Positions 6,927 through 15,473 of a DNA stretch of 41,155 nt are shown here, piece by piece. The notes beneath the pieces are model-generated. The model had not been told where the DNA came from. It saw only the letters and a list, made by a program, of their open reading frames with translations, and searched no databases. A program made the position numbers and the translations under genes. Within the stretch, counting starts at the first letter, position 1, and every line of letters starts with the position of its first letter. The stretch is taken from NCBI GenBank assembly GCA_944392885.1, contig CALXYG010000014.1, positions 1-41,155 of the forward strand, read 5' to 3'. Source of the DNA: an uncultured Clostridia bacterium (GTDB lineage Bacteria; Bacillota; Clostridia; TANB77; CAG-508).

Positions 6927-8645
6927 CTATTTTTCTGGCATTACTTCTTTTTGTGATTCACTGATTTCTTGGTATATTTTGTTTTCTTTTATTAATTGTT
7001 CATGTGTTCCTTCTCCTACAATTGTCCCATCATCCATTACTAGTATTTTATCTGCTGTTTTGCAACTATTGATTCTTTGCGTTACCATAAAGATTGTTGT
7101 ATTTGAAAATTCTTCTCGTAGCGCTTTTCTTAAATTTGTTTCTGTTGTACTATCAAGTGCACTAACACTATCATCTAAAATTAATATTTTTGGTTTTTTA
7201 ATTAATGCTCTTGCAATTGTTAGGCGTTGCTTTTGTCCTCCTGAAAAGTTTGTTCCTCTTTCTTCTACCCTTGAATTATATTTGTCTGGTAACCCTTGGA
7301 TGAACTCATCGATTTGGGCAATTTTACATGCATAAATTATTTCCTGTATAGTAGCATCCGGTTTTCCCCATCTAATATTTTCTTCTATAGTTCCAGAAAA
7401 CAAACGATTTTCTTGTGGTACTATTCCAATTCCCTCACGTAAGTCTTTTAAGCTATAATCCATAACATTTGTACCATCTATTTTAACATAGCCTTCTGTT
7501 ACATCATAAAACCTTGGCATTAGGTTTAGTAAGGTTGATTTTCCTGTTCCTGTAGTTCCTATAATCGCAACCGTTTCTCCTGGTTTTACTTTAAATACAA
7601 TATTATTTAAGATAGTCTCTCCTTCTGAATCTTTAAAGTTAAATTTTTTTATGTTATATTCTACAAAACCTTTTTCTATCTTCTTTGTACAGTTTGTTTT
7701 TTCTTCTTTCACATCTGGTTCTTCTATAAGTACTTCTATTATACGATCTGAAGATGCTTTTGCTCGAGAGAAATTCATAAATACCATTGAAAGCATAATT
7801 AGTGACATTAAAGTCATTGATATATATGTTATACAAGCACTTATTTGTCCTACTTCTATTAATCCATTTCCACCAATCCAAAGAATAGCAGCCACTGATG
7901 CATTCATAATTAGCATAACAACTGGCATTAATAAAATTATTAAATTAAAACTCTTTATTGTAGTATCCTTTAAATCTTGATTTGCTTTGCCAAAACGCTC
8001 TTCCTCAAAATTTTCTCTTACAAAAGATTTAACTACTCTGGCACCTACTAAGTTTTCGCGAATTACAGAATTAACTTTATCAATTTTTTGTTGCACCTTC
8101 ATAAAAAGAGGAAATCCTTTTTTTATTAAAAAGCCCATCGTAAGTGCAAGCAAAGGTGTAATAATTAGAAATATCATTGCAACCTTCGGACTCATGGCAA
8201 TAGTAAGAATAATTCCAGAAACAAGCATAAATGGTGCCCTGATTAACATGCGTAGCATCATTTGTACTAATTGTTGAATAATCTCTACATCATTGGTAAG
8301 TCTTGTTACTAATGATGAAGTACTTAATTTGTTAATATTACTAAACGAAAATTCTTGGATTTTATCTAACATTGCCTGTCTTAAATTTGCTGCAAATCCA
8401 TATGCAGCTTTTGATGAAAAATACATTGCTAGAAATCCACCAATTAATGAAATTATCGCACATACAATCATTATAAGTCCTGTTTGGATAATGTATTCCA
8501 TATCATTATTAGCGATTCCTATATCAATAATTTTTTGTAAAAAGTATGGCTGAATTACCATTCCAGCAGTATCTACCATAATTAAAATTGGAGCTAATAC
8601 AGCATACTTCCAATTACCATTCATGTATTTTAAATATTGTTTCAT
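6927..8645 (-). CDS. ABC exporter half, degenerate-site subunit (TM287/BmrC-type)
   Basis: 572 aa, six-helix membrane domain then ATPase domain. Walker A GTTGTGKST and a canonical signature FSGGQKQR are present, but Walker B reads LILDDSVSALD (Asp in place of the catalytic Glu) and the H-loop reads VTQRI (Gln in place of His). These two changes mark the degenerate-site subunit of heterodimeric exporters. First gene of the pair; ATG start at 8645. Expected to dimerise with the 5090-6913 product. Confidence 0.9.
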   Translation of the reverse strand: MKQYLKYMNGNWKYAVLAPILIMVDTAGMVIQPYFLQKIIDIGIANNDMEYIIQTGLIMIVCAIISLIGGFLAMYFSSKAAYGFAANLRQAMLDKIQEFSFSNINKLSTSSLVTRLTNDVEIIQQLVQMMLRMLIRAPFMLVSGIILTIAMSPKVAMIFLIITPLLALTMGFLIKKGFPLFMKVQQKIDKVNSVIRENLVGARVVKSFVRENFEEERFGKANQDLKDTTIKSFNLIILLMPVVMLIMNASVAAILWIGGNGLIEVGQISACITYISMTLMSLIMLSMVFMNFSRAKASSDRIIEVLIEEPDVKEEKTNCTKKIEKGFVEYNIKKFNFKDSEGETILNNIVFKVKPGETVAIIGTTGTGKSTLLNLMPRFYDVTEGYVKIDGTNVMDYSLKDLREGIGIVPQENRLFSGTIEENIRWGKPDATIQEIIYACKIAQIDEFIQGLPDKYNSRVEERGTNFSGGQKQRLTIARALIKKPKILILDDSVSALDSTTETNLRKALREEFSNTTIFMVTQRINSCKTADKILVMDDGTIVGEGTHEQLIKENKIYQEISESQKEVMPEK

Positions 8646-8925
8646 TTTTTCCCTTTCTCTACTTTATTTCAAAGATTTTTTGTAAGAAAAACTTTTAGCA
8701 ATTATTACACAAATATATGTAACCCTGTCCTTGGTGTATACGTAAAAAGTCAAGATTTCCTATACAATAAAAATATTGCCATTAATTAGTATTCAACTAA
8801 CACATTGAATATATTATGCAATCCTAATAAAAACGAGTTAGTTATATAAAATCTTTTTTTTTCGTTTTATTTCTTACACTTTTTAAAATAAAATTCTTCA
8901 ATGAATAATTTTATCATTGATATAG
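8646..8925. other. Intergenic region upstream of the ABC exporter operon
   Basis: No open reading frame of interest. Holds the presumed exporter promoter (not confidently placed) and an inverted TCAATGA/TCATTGA repeat (8898-8904 with 8914-8920). Confidence 0.4.
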
Positions 8926-8961
8926 AAAAAAGTAGTAACTTTAATAGTATACTACTTTTTT
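8926..8961. terminator. Terminator downstream of rsmA/dapF remnant
   Basis: 12-bp stem (8926-8937 with 8950-8961), 12-nt loop, poly-A left arm and poly-T right arm, so usable from either side. On the minus strand it follows the rsmA/dapF-remnant unit. Confidence 0.75.
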
Positions 8962-9004
8962 TGTGTTAATTCAATCATCCATTTGTAATTTTTTTGTGAA
9001 TTTG

Positions 9005-9123
9005 CTACCATATACCATCAAATATTTTCCTAGCAGGTCCTGTCATGAATACATGGTTTGTTTTCTCATCCCACACAATATCTAAATTCCCACCTAAAAG
9101 CTGTACAGTTACACTCCTTTTTG
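9005..9123 (-). pseudogene. dapF: Remnant of diaminopimelate epimerase (C-terminal end only)
   Basis: About 38 codons in one open frame, ending at TAG (9005-9007), translate to VTVQLLGGNLDIVWDEKT and then NHVFMTGPARKIFDGIW. This is the conserved C-terminus of DapF (LxGGxLDIxW...VYMTGPAxxVFDG). The rest of the enzyme, including both catalytic cysteines, is absent: rsmA ends 21 bp upstream. The fragment is too short to act and has no start codon or ribosome site of its own, so it is a deletion scar. A functional dapF may exist elsewhere. Confidence 0.85.
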
Positions 9124-9143
9124 TTTTATGCTTTTTGATTGAA

Positions 9144-10013
9144 TTACTTTTTTACATTTTCATCAATTAGTTCAACTAATTTTGCAAAATCCTCTATTGT
9201 CATTTTTTCTCCCCTTATTTTTTCATCCAGTCCTATTTTATTTAATAATCCTTGTAATTTTTGTTTTTCTATCAGTTTTGAGCTATCTAATGCATTTACT
9301 AGTGTCTTTCTCTTTTGCATAAAAGCACTTTTTATTACTTTAAAAAATAATAATTCATTTGTTACTTTTACTCTTGGTTTTTCTAACAAATTTAATTGTA
9401 TTACTGCTGAATCAACCTCTGGTGATGGTATAAAGCTTTCCTTTTGTACATGTACAATTACCCTAGGCTGTGTATAATAATAAATTGCATATGTTATTGT
9501 ACCTGTATATTCGTCTCCCGGTTTTGCTGTTAATCTTTGTGCGACTTCTTTTTGTACCATTACAGTGATGCTTTGTATTTCTAGCTTTTCTTCTAGTAAT
9601 TTCATTATAATAGGTGTGGTAATATAATACGGCAAATTTGCTACTACTTTAACATTATTAAATTTATAATTTTTCTTTTGATCTATTATTAGATTTTTTA
9701 AATTTACTTTTAACACATCTTGATGGATTAATTCAAATTTCTGGTTTGTTCCGAATCGATTCATTAAAATAGGAATCATATTGTCATCTAATTCTATGCA
9801 TACAACACGACCTGCTTTTTCTAATAATGCTTTAGTTAGTGCTCCAATTCCTGGGCCAATTTCTATAATTAAGTCTGATTGATTAACTGTTGCTTCACAT
9901 ATAATTTTTTCTATTATTTCATCTTTTATTAAAAAGTTTTGCCCTAATTTTTTGTTTGCATATAACTTGTTTTCTTTCAAAATTCGTTTTGTTTCTTCTT
10001 CTAAATTTCCCAT
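9144..10013 (-). CDS. rsmA: 16S rRNA (adenine1518-N6/adenine1519-N6)-dimethyltransferase
   Basis: Dimethylates A1518 and A1519 in the 3' terminal hairpin of 16S rRNA late in small-subunit assembly. 289 aa, normal length. N-terminal LGQNFL motif, SAM-binding IEIGPGIGALT (about residues 50-60), acidic loop CIELDDN and catalytic NLPYYIT are all present; the C-terminal domain has VDSAVIQL. ATG start with GAGGAG upstream. No in-phase CGG. Loss of this gene product gives kasugamycin resistance in other bacteria. Confidence 0.97.
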   Translation of the reverse strand: MGNLEEETKRILKENKLYANKKLGQNFLIKDEIIEKIICEATVNQSDLIIEIGPGIGALTKALLEKAGRVVCIELDDNMIPILMNRFGTNQKFELIHQDVLKVNLKNLIIDQKKNYKFNNVKVVANLPYYITTPIIMKLLEEKLEIQSITVMVQKEVAQRLTAKPGDEYTGTITYAIYYYTQPRVIVHVQKESFIPSPEVDSAVIQLNLLEKPRVKVTNELLFFKVIKSAFMQKRKTLVNALDSSKLIEKQKLQGLLNKIGLDEKIRGEKMTIEDFAKLVELIDENVKK

Positions 10014-10139
10014 TTTTTCTCCTCAACTTTGTAATATGGATATTATATAATATTAAAATATTTTTGTCTATGATTCTATTTCTATCTTATATTTCTTTAT
10101 TTCTAAATATTTTTGAATTGTGAATTTTATGAAAATTTA

Positions 10140-10168
10140 TTGATTTTTCTTGTTCTTTCTTGTACAAT
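10140..10168 (+). promoter_or_regulatory. Promoter of the PBP gene
   Basis: TTGATT (10140-10145), 17-bp spacer, TACAAT (10163-10168). The start point, about 10175, lies downstream of the 10150 codon and thereby fixes the real start at ATG 10201. Confidence 0.7.
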
Positions 10169-10200
10169 CTATTTGTATTAGCAAAGGAAATGGTGATAAA

Positions 10201-12555
10201 ATGCAAAAAGAAGAAATAAATAGAAAAGGAAATAAAAATATTTCTAATATAGCCAAAAGAAACAATACTTATTTAAATCAATCACAAGCACATAAGTCAA
10301 GCCAAAAAATTAATAAAAAAGAACAGGCAATAGTTGAAGAAAATATTTTGAAGCAAACAAGAAGGAAAAAATTGTCTATTGCCATGTTTATAACTTTTTT
10401 ACTTCTTATTATTTTAATATTTCGCCTTTTTTGGATTGGAATTGTAAAAGGTGCAGAGTATAAGGAAATAGCTTATAAACAACAAACAATTAATCGTATT
10501 ATTAGCCCTAAAAGAGGTACTATTTATGATTCTACAGGTAAAGCTTTAGCTATAAGCTCACGTGTAGATACAGTTACTATCAATCCTGAAAAAATCCGAT
10601 ATTCTAATAACGAGAAAGTTGAGCCTGAGTTAGTCGCTAAAAATCTTGCTGAAATTTTCGAATTAGACTATGATACAATATTAGAAAAAGTAAATAGTGA
10701 CTCTTCTGTTGTAACTGTCGCAAAAAAAGTTGAACAAGATAAAATTACTGCTCTAAAAGAATGGATGAGTGACAGCAAAATTTCTTCTGGAATTAATATT
10801 GATGAAGATTCTAAACGTTCTTATCCGCTTGGTAATTTTGCCTCTAGTATTCTTGGTTTTTGTGGTACAGATAATCAAGGGCTTTGGGGACTAGAAAGTA
10901 CTTTGGAAGATGTGCTAGCTGGAACTCCTGGTAAAATTGTAACTACTACTAATGCTGCTGGTCAGGAAATTGTAGATGATAATAAGGAATATATTGCAGT
11001 GCAAAATGGAAGTAATGTTATCCTTAGTATTGATTATAAAATACAATCTATTGTAGAGAAATATTTGAAACAGGCAGTTATTGAGAATGGATGTCAAGAT
11101 GGTGGTAATGCAATTGTTATGAATCCAGAAACTGGCGATATTTTAGCAATGGCAAATTATCCAGACTATGACTTAAATTCACCATATACACCAAATGAAT
11201 GGCTCTCTGATGGTTGGGATGATTTAACTTCTGATGAGAAAGTTTCTAAACTATATGAGATGTGGAGAAACAAAGCTGCAAGTGCCACTTACGAACCAGG
11301 TTCTACTTTTAAGTTGATTACTGCTTCTATTGCACTCGAAGAAGGATTATGTGTCCCAGATACAGAAAATGAGTTTTATTGTTCTGGACATTATACAGTA
11401 GATGGAAAAAATGTTGATTGTTGGCGTTCGTACAAGCCACATTATGGACAATCTTTAAGAGAAGCATTACAAAACTCATGCAATCCTGCTTTTATACAGC
11501 TTGGTGAAAGAATTGGAGTCTCTACATTCTATCGCTATATGCGTGCATATGGGTTATTTAATACAACCGGTTCTGGACTTTATGGAGAATCTAGTAGCAT
11601 TATGCATAATGAAGATACCATTAAACCAATTGAACTTGCAACTTTATCTTTTGGACAGCGTTTTACTATTACACCTCTTCAACTCATTACTGCAGTTTCT
11701 GCTATTGTAAATGATGGAATATTAATGAAGCCAAGAATTGTAAAACAAGTTATAAATGCTGATACAAATGTAGTTACAAATTATGATCCTGTTGAAGTAA
11801 GACAAGTTATTTCAAAAGAAACTTCAGAAGAAATGCGCAGTATGATGCGTTCTGTTGTTGTGGATGGTACTGGTCAATATGTTAACATTGAGGGTTATTC
11901 TATTGGTGGCAAGAGTGGAACTTCTGAACCTCCTGAAGATAAACCAGATCAAGGTTATGTTTCTTCTTTTATTGGAGTTGCACCTACAACAGATGTTAAG
12001 GTCGTTGTTTTAGTAACACTTTATCATCCAACTGGTGAAAAATATCAAGGTGGAGAAACTGCTGGTCCTGTTGTAAACCAAATTTTTACTGAGATTTTAC
12101 CTTATCTAGGTATTTCTTCTAATAATCAGTCTTCAGATGATAGCAATGATTCAAACTCTGCCGAAGCATTAGTAACTGATGTTCGAAATAAAACAGTAGC
12201 AGAAGCAGAAAAGATATTAGAAGCCGCTGGTTTTCGTGTAGAGTCAAGTACTAATACAGATAAAACAACAACATTAGTTTCAGATCAAGTTCCAAAACCT
12301 GGCGTGCGCTTGTTAAATGATTCTATTATATACCTTTATACAGAAGATTCTACTGTTCACATTTCAGTTTCTGTTCCAGACCTGCGTGGAATGACGGCTC
12401 AGCAAGCAATTAATTCTGTAAGGTCAAAAAATTTAAATATAAAAATTGAGGGAACCGGAAAGGTAATTAGTCAAGACTATGTATTTGGAAGTCAAGTAGA
12501 AAAAGGTACTGTTATTACAGTTACTTTGCAAAAAGAAATTGAGGATGCTCACTAA
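10201..12555 (+). CDS. SpoVD/PBP2-type D,D-transpeptidase with two PASTA domains
   Basis: Class B penicillin-binding protein, 784 aa, cross-linking peptidoglycan outside the membrane. Order: basic cytoplasmic tail (1-57), one membrane helix (about 58-80), PBP dimerisation domain, transpeptidase, two PASTA repeats (about 660-720 and 725-784). Catalytic motifs: Ser368-xx-Lys371 (STFK), Ser426-Cys-Asn428, Lys571-Ser-Gly-Thr574. ATG 10201 is preferred over an upstream in-frame codon because the promoter lies between them. The gene is apart from mraZ and its dcw cluster, so it may be a second PBP2x/SpoVD paralogue. No in-phase CGG in 784 codons. Confidence 0.92.
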   Translation: MQKEEINRKGNKNISNIAKRNNTYLNQSQAHKSSQKINKKEQAIVEENILKQTRRKKLSIAMFITFLLLIILIFRLFWIGIVKGAEYKEIAYKQQTINRIISPKRGTIYDSTGKALAISSRVDTVTINPEKIRYSNNEKVEPELVAKNLAEIFELDYDTILEKVNSDSSVVTVAKKVEQDKITALKEWMSDSKISSGINIDEDSKRSYPLGNFASSILGFCGTDNQGLWGLESTLEDVLAGTPGKIVTTTNAAGQEIVDDNKEYIAVQNGSNVILSIDYKIQSIVEKYLKQAVIENGCQDGGNAIVMNPETGDILAMANYPDYDLNSPYTPNEWLSDGWDDLTSDEKVSKLYEMWRNKAASATYEPGSTFKLITASIALEEGLCVPDTENEFYCSGHYTVDGKNVDCWRSYKPHYGQSLREALQNSCNPAFIQLGERIGVSTFYRYMRAYGLFNTTGSGLYGESSSIMHNEDTIKPIELATLSFGQRFTITPLQLITAVSAIVNDGILMKPRIVKQVINADTNVVTNYDPVEVRQVISKETSEEMRSMMRSVVVDGTGQYVNIEGYSIGGKSGTSEPPEDKPDQGYVSSFIGVAPTTDVKVVVLVTLYHPTGEKYQGGETAGPVVNQIFTEILPYLGISSNNQSSDDSNDSNSAEALVTDVRNKTVAEAEKILEAAGFRVESSTNTDKTTTLVSDQVPKPGVRLLNDSIIYLYTEDSTVHISVSVPDLRGMTAQQAINSVRSKNLNIKIEGTGKVISQDYVFGSQVEKGTVITVTLQKEIEDAH

Positions 12556-12734
12556 CGTTCTTTTTCTACTGTAGAATTAGTTATTGCCATTGTACTTAAA
12601 TTTTGCCCTATTGTTGAAAAAAAATTACCTAACAAATCAAGCTCATCACTTGTTTTGTTGTCTGCAATTAAGATGGATATTTCTGTTGCAAATAATACTA
12701 ATTCCTTTGGTCCTAAATTCTCTAAACAATTCAA
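12552..12734 (-). CDS. Small protein of about 60 aa (DUF6774-like, tentative)
   Basis: 60 aa, beginning MNCLENLGPKELVLFATEIS if the TTG at 12732-12734 is the start. GAGGTG stands 6 nt upstream of this TTG (12741-12746), so the TTG is preferred over an in-frame GTG that would overlap the ribosome site. The pattern ELxxLAxxIxxxIAxxxSxDELxLLxxFFxxIGxxLxTM resembles short Clostridia proteins of unknown function (DUF6774-like). It overlaps the PBP stop by 4 bp on the other strand and lies entirely inside the region between the PBP stop and the PBP terminator, so the PBP mRNA would run antisense to it. Confidence 0.6.
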   Translation of the reverse strand: MNCLENLGPKELVLFATEISILIADNKTSDELDLLGNFFSTIGQNLSTMAITNSTVEKER

Positions 12735-12776
12735 TAACGCCACCTCATATTATTATATGTGGTGACGTTATTTTTA
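12733..12776 (+). terminator. PBP terminator that also holds the small gene's ribosome site
   Basis: AATAACG-C-CACC pairs with GGTG-A-CGTTATT, followed on the plus strand by five Ts. On the minus strand the same hairpin includes the GAGGTG ribosome site of the 12552-12734 gene, which it could mask. Confidence 0.6.
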
Positions 12777-12795
12777 GTGCTTTATATCCATTTGT

Positions 12796-13570
12796 TTATT
12801 TCTTTTGTTTGTATTTTTTATTTGACTTTCTCTTCTGATTATAATATACAAATTCCATAGCTACAGTTGTTGGTATAAATTTACTTGAAACATGTAAACA
12901 TTTATTAAAAAAACCGGGTATTATTATTTTCTTCCCTCTGAGTAATCCATCTACTGCACATTTAGCCACATACTGGCTAGTAAGTTGCTTCACACTAAAA
13001 CTGACACCTGCAACATTATTAAAATTGGTATCAACTGGTCCAGGGCATAGAACTGACACTTTAACATTTGACTTGTCTTTTTTTAGTTCCTTACATATGG
13101 CTCTAGACAAACTTGTTACATAAGCTTTTGTTGCATAATATGTCGACATAAGTGGTCCAGGTTCAAATGAGGCCATTGATGATACATTTAAAACATAACC
13201 ACTGTTTCTTTTTTTCATATCTCTTAAAAATAATTTAGTTAAAATATGTAACGCTATAATGTTTGTTTCTATCATTTTAATTTCTGATTCTAAATCTATT
13301 TCATCAAATTTCCCGAACAAACCGAAATCCTGCATCATTAATTAGTATATCGATGTTTTGTTCTTTAAATTGTTCATACAATTCAAAAATTTTTTCCTTA
13401 TTTGTTAAATCCATAATTATAATTTCTGAATTCGTACTTATCTCTTTCTGCAATTTCTTTAATCTTAGTTCATCTCTTGCTACTAAAATTAAATCATATC
13501 CTTTTTGACTTAAATAACGACATATATCTCTTCCTATACCAGAAGAAGCTCCTGTTACAAGTGCTTTCAC
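12796..13570 (-). CDS. Short-chain dehydrogenase/reductase (one CGG +1 site)
   Basis: 257 aa when read through the CGG site. Rossmann-fold NAD(P)-dependent oxidoreductase: TGASSGIG cofactor loop near the N-terminus, DILINDAG (NNAG-like), then S...YYATKAYVTSLSRA with catalytic Tyr and Lys (YxxxK) and a catalytic Ser in NVSSMAS. The frame changes at CGG (13322-13324): GF-CGG becomes GF-GLFGKFDEID, the normal continuation of the NDAGF/GLFG region. GTG start at 13570 with AAGGAG 7 nt upstream. Last gene of trmB-DUF362-SDR. The C-terminus is basic (NQKRKSNKKYKQKK). Substrate unknown. Confidence 0.88.
13322..13324 (-). other. CGG +1 frameshift site 2 (SDR)
   Basis: Zero-frame TTT CGG TTT; +1 frame TTT|GGT TTG, restoring DAGF-GLFGKF. 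A second CGG, 10 bases further, is out of phase after the shift and has no effect. Confidence 0.88.
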
Positions 13571-13583
13571 TTTAAGACTCCTT

Positions 13584-14702
13584 TTATTTTATTTCAATTA
13601 AATCATATTTGTCTGTTCCTAGACCAATTTTTATCGCATGTTCAATACTACTATGCCAATTTGTTTCTGGGTGATTCATATCGATATTATCATGTTTATC
13701 ATCAAATTTTTTTAAATGCTCTCCCAAATTACTATTTTCAAAAGGTATTTGTTTGTTTACTAAATCGGCACATGCTTTATCAAGTGCAACTGGATCAAAT
13801 GATGCCAGCATCCCTATGTTCGGCACAATGGGTGCATCATTTTCTGCATGACAGTCACAATTTGGTGAAACATCTGTAATTAAGCTAATATGAAAAGCTG
13901 GTCTATCTTTTACAACTGCATATGTATATTCAGCAATTTTCTTGTTCAATATATCATTTGATTCATCATTTGGTGATTTTATAGCATCAAAATTACAAAT
14001 TCCTATACATCTACCACATCCAACACATTTTTCATAGTCAATTTGTGCTTTTCCATTATTGTTAAACGAGATTGCACCATGTGCACAAATTTTTTCACAT
14101 TTTCGACAACCAACACATTTGTTTTCAATATTATGTGGCTTTCCACTACTGTGCATTTCCATTTTTCCAGCACGTGAACCGCAGCCCATTCCAAGATTTT
14201 TAAGTGCACCTCCAAAACCTGTTGCCTCATGTCCTTTAAAGTGATTTAGCGAAATGATTATATCCGCATCCATAATAGCTCTTCCTATTTTTGCTTCACT
14301 TACATAGTCTAAATAAATTGGTACTGGCTCATCATCTGTACCTTTTAAACCATCTGCGATGATTATCTGACACCCTGTTGAAAATGGAGTAAAGCCATTT
14401 TCGTAGGCTGCTTCAATATGGTCAATGGCATTTTTCCTTCTACCTACATAAAGAGTATTACAATCTGTTAAAAATGGTTTTCCACCTAACTTTTTTACCA
14501 AATCTGCAACTACTTTTGCATAGTTTGGCCTTAAATACGCTAAGTTTCCAGGTTCTCCGAAATGAATTTTAATCGCAACAAATTTATTCTGGAAATCTAT
14601 TGTTTCCATTCCTGCTTTTTTCATCAATTTCTCTAATTTTTGTAATAAACTTTGTCCTGGTTTAGCACGAAAATCACTAAAATACACTTTTGAATCTTCC
14701 AT
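13584..14702 (-). CDS. DUF362 protein with two 4Fe-4S ferredoxin clusters
   Basis: 372 aa. DUF362 domain (KIHFGEPGNLAYLRP near residue 47; ISLNHFKGHEATGFGGALKNLGMGC) plus two ferredoxin motifs, CVGCRKCEKIC and CVGCGRCIGIC, each followed by a distal Cys/Ala-x-x-Ala context typical of bacterial 2[4Fe-4S] domains. Expected to be cytoplasmic and redox-active; the reaction is unknown for this family. ATG start with AAGGAAG. Between trmB (18 bp) and the SDR gene (13 bp) in one operon. Confidence 0.88.
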   Translation of the reverse strand: MEDSKVYFSDFRAKPGQSLLQKLEKLMKKAGMETIDFQNKFVAIKIHFGEPGNLAYLRPNYAKVVADLVKKLGGKPFLTDCNTLYVGRRKNAIDHIEAAYENGFTPFSTGCQIIIADGLKGTDDEPVPIYLDYVSEAKIGRAIMDADIIISLNHFKGHEATGFGGALKNLGMGCGSRAGKMEMHSSGKPHNIENKCVGCRKCEKICAHGAISFNNNGKAQIDYEKCVGCGRCIGICNFDAIKSPNDESNDILNKKIAEYTYAVVKDRPAFHISLITDVSPNCDCHAENDAPIVPNIGMLASFDPVALDKACADLVNKQIPFENSNLGEHLKKFDDKHDNIDMNHPETNWHSSIEHAIKIGLGTDKYDLIEIK

Positions 14703-14720
14703 TTTTTTCTTCCTTTCAAA

Positions 14721-15365
14721 TTAATTTCTTTTTGCAATAATTTGCTTTATTGGTATTCCAATTTCACGGAACATTATTTCATGTTCTGTTTCTATATTAC
14801 TGTCTTGTCTGTCTAAGTTGTCTGTTTTCTTTATGATATTATAGCCTGCTTGTTTAAAATATTGTAAACTATCTTTATATAGATTACTATCATCAGTTTT
14901 AAAAAATATTTCTCCGCCAATTTTTAAAAATTCCTTGTATTTCTCCAGTTGTCTTGTATGAGTAAGTCGTTTTTTATGATGTCTAGGTCTTGGCCATGGA
15001 TTGCAGAAATTTATATAAATTCTATCTACCGTATCTTTTTGAGAAAATATATCTTTAATTCGTTCTATATCATATGGTACAAGTGCTACATTGTTTATTT
15101 CTTTTTCATTATAAATCTGCTGTAATTTCCTTCTTGCATATCCGAGCATATCATCTTTTATATCTACTGCTATAAAATTGATCCCTAAATTTGCACTCGC
15201 CATTTGTGCTAAAAAGCTTCCCTTTCCGCATCCTAATTCCAAATAAATTGGTGCTTGCTGTGAAAACCACTCGTTCCATTTTCCCCTTTGGCTTGTTGGC
15301 TGTTGTATAAAATAACTACATTTTTCCAGTTCTGGTCTTGCCCATGCTTTTTTTCTCATTCTCAT
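14721..15365 (-). CDS. trmB: tRNA (guanine46-N7)-methyltransferase
   Basis: Adds the m7G46 methyl group in the variable loop of tRNAs, using SAM. 214 aa, normal length. Seen: MRMRKKAWARPEL start typical of TrmB, SAM loop LELGCGKGSF, VDIKDDM, and NFCNPWPRPRHHKKRLTH, the tRNA-binding catalytic stretch. First gene of the operon with the ferredoxin and SDR genes, divergent from mgtA. No in-phase CGG. Confidence 0.96.
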   Translation of the reverse strand: MRMRKKAWARPELEKCSYFIQQPTSQRGKWNEWFSQQAPIYLELGCGKGSFLAQMASANLGINFIAVDIKDDMLGYARRKLQQIYNEKEINNVALVPYDIERIKDIFSQKDTVDRIYINFCNPWPRPRHHKKRLTHTRQLEKYKEFLKIGGEIFFKTDDSNLYKDSLQYFKQAGYNIIKKTDNLDRQDSNIETEHEIMFREIGIPIKQIIAKRN

Positions 15366-15445
15366 AATTTGCTTTCCCCTTGTTTTTTGATTTTATCATA
15401 GATTTTATTTTATAACAACTTTTTATATTTATTTATTTTTTTTTG

Positions 15446-15454
15446 TGTTATAAT
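15446..15454 (+). promoter_or_regulatory. mgtA extended -10 promoter
   Basis: TG-T-TATAAT (TATAAT at 15449-15454), followed within 20 nt by AGGAGG and ATG 15474. The leader is too short for a magnesium riboswitch. Confidence 0.55.
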
Positions 15455-15473
15455 ATTTAAAGGAGGTTTTTAT

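Noticed and set aside
10150-10200. Upstream start of the PBP gene at 10150
   Set aside because: The promoter -10 (10163-10168) lies downstream of it, and the 17 extra residues are unlike the family; ATG 10201 is used.
15366-15473. Magnesium riboswitch (M-box or ykkC-like leader) for mgtA
   Set aside because: The extended -10 element lies about 20 bp before the start codon, leaving no room for an aptamer.
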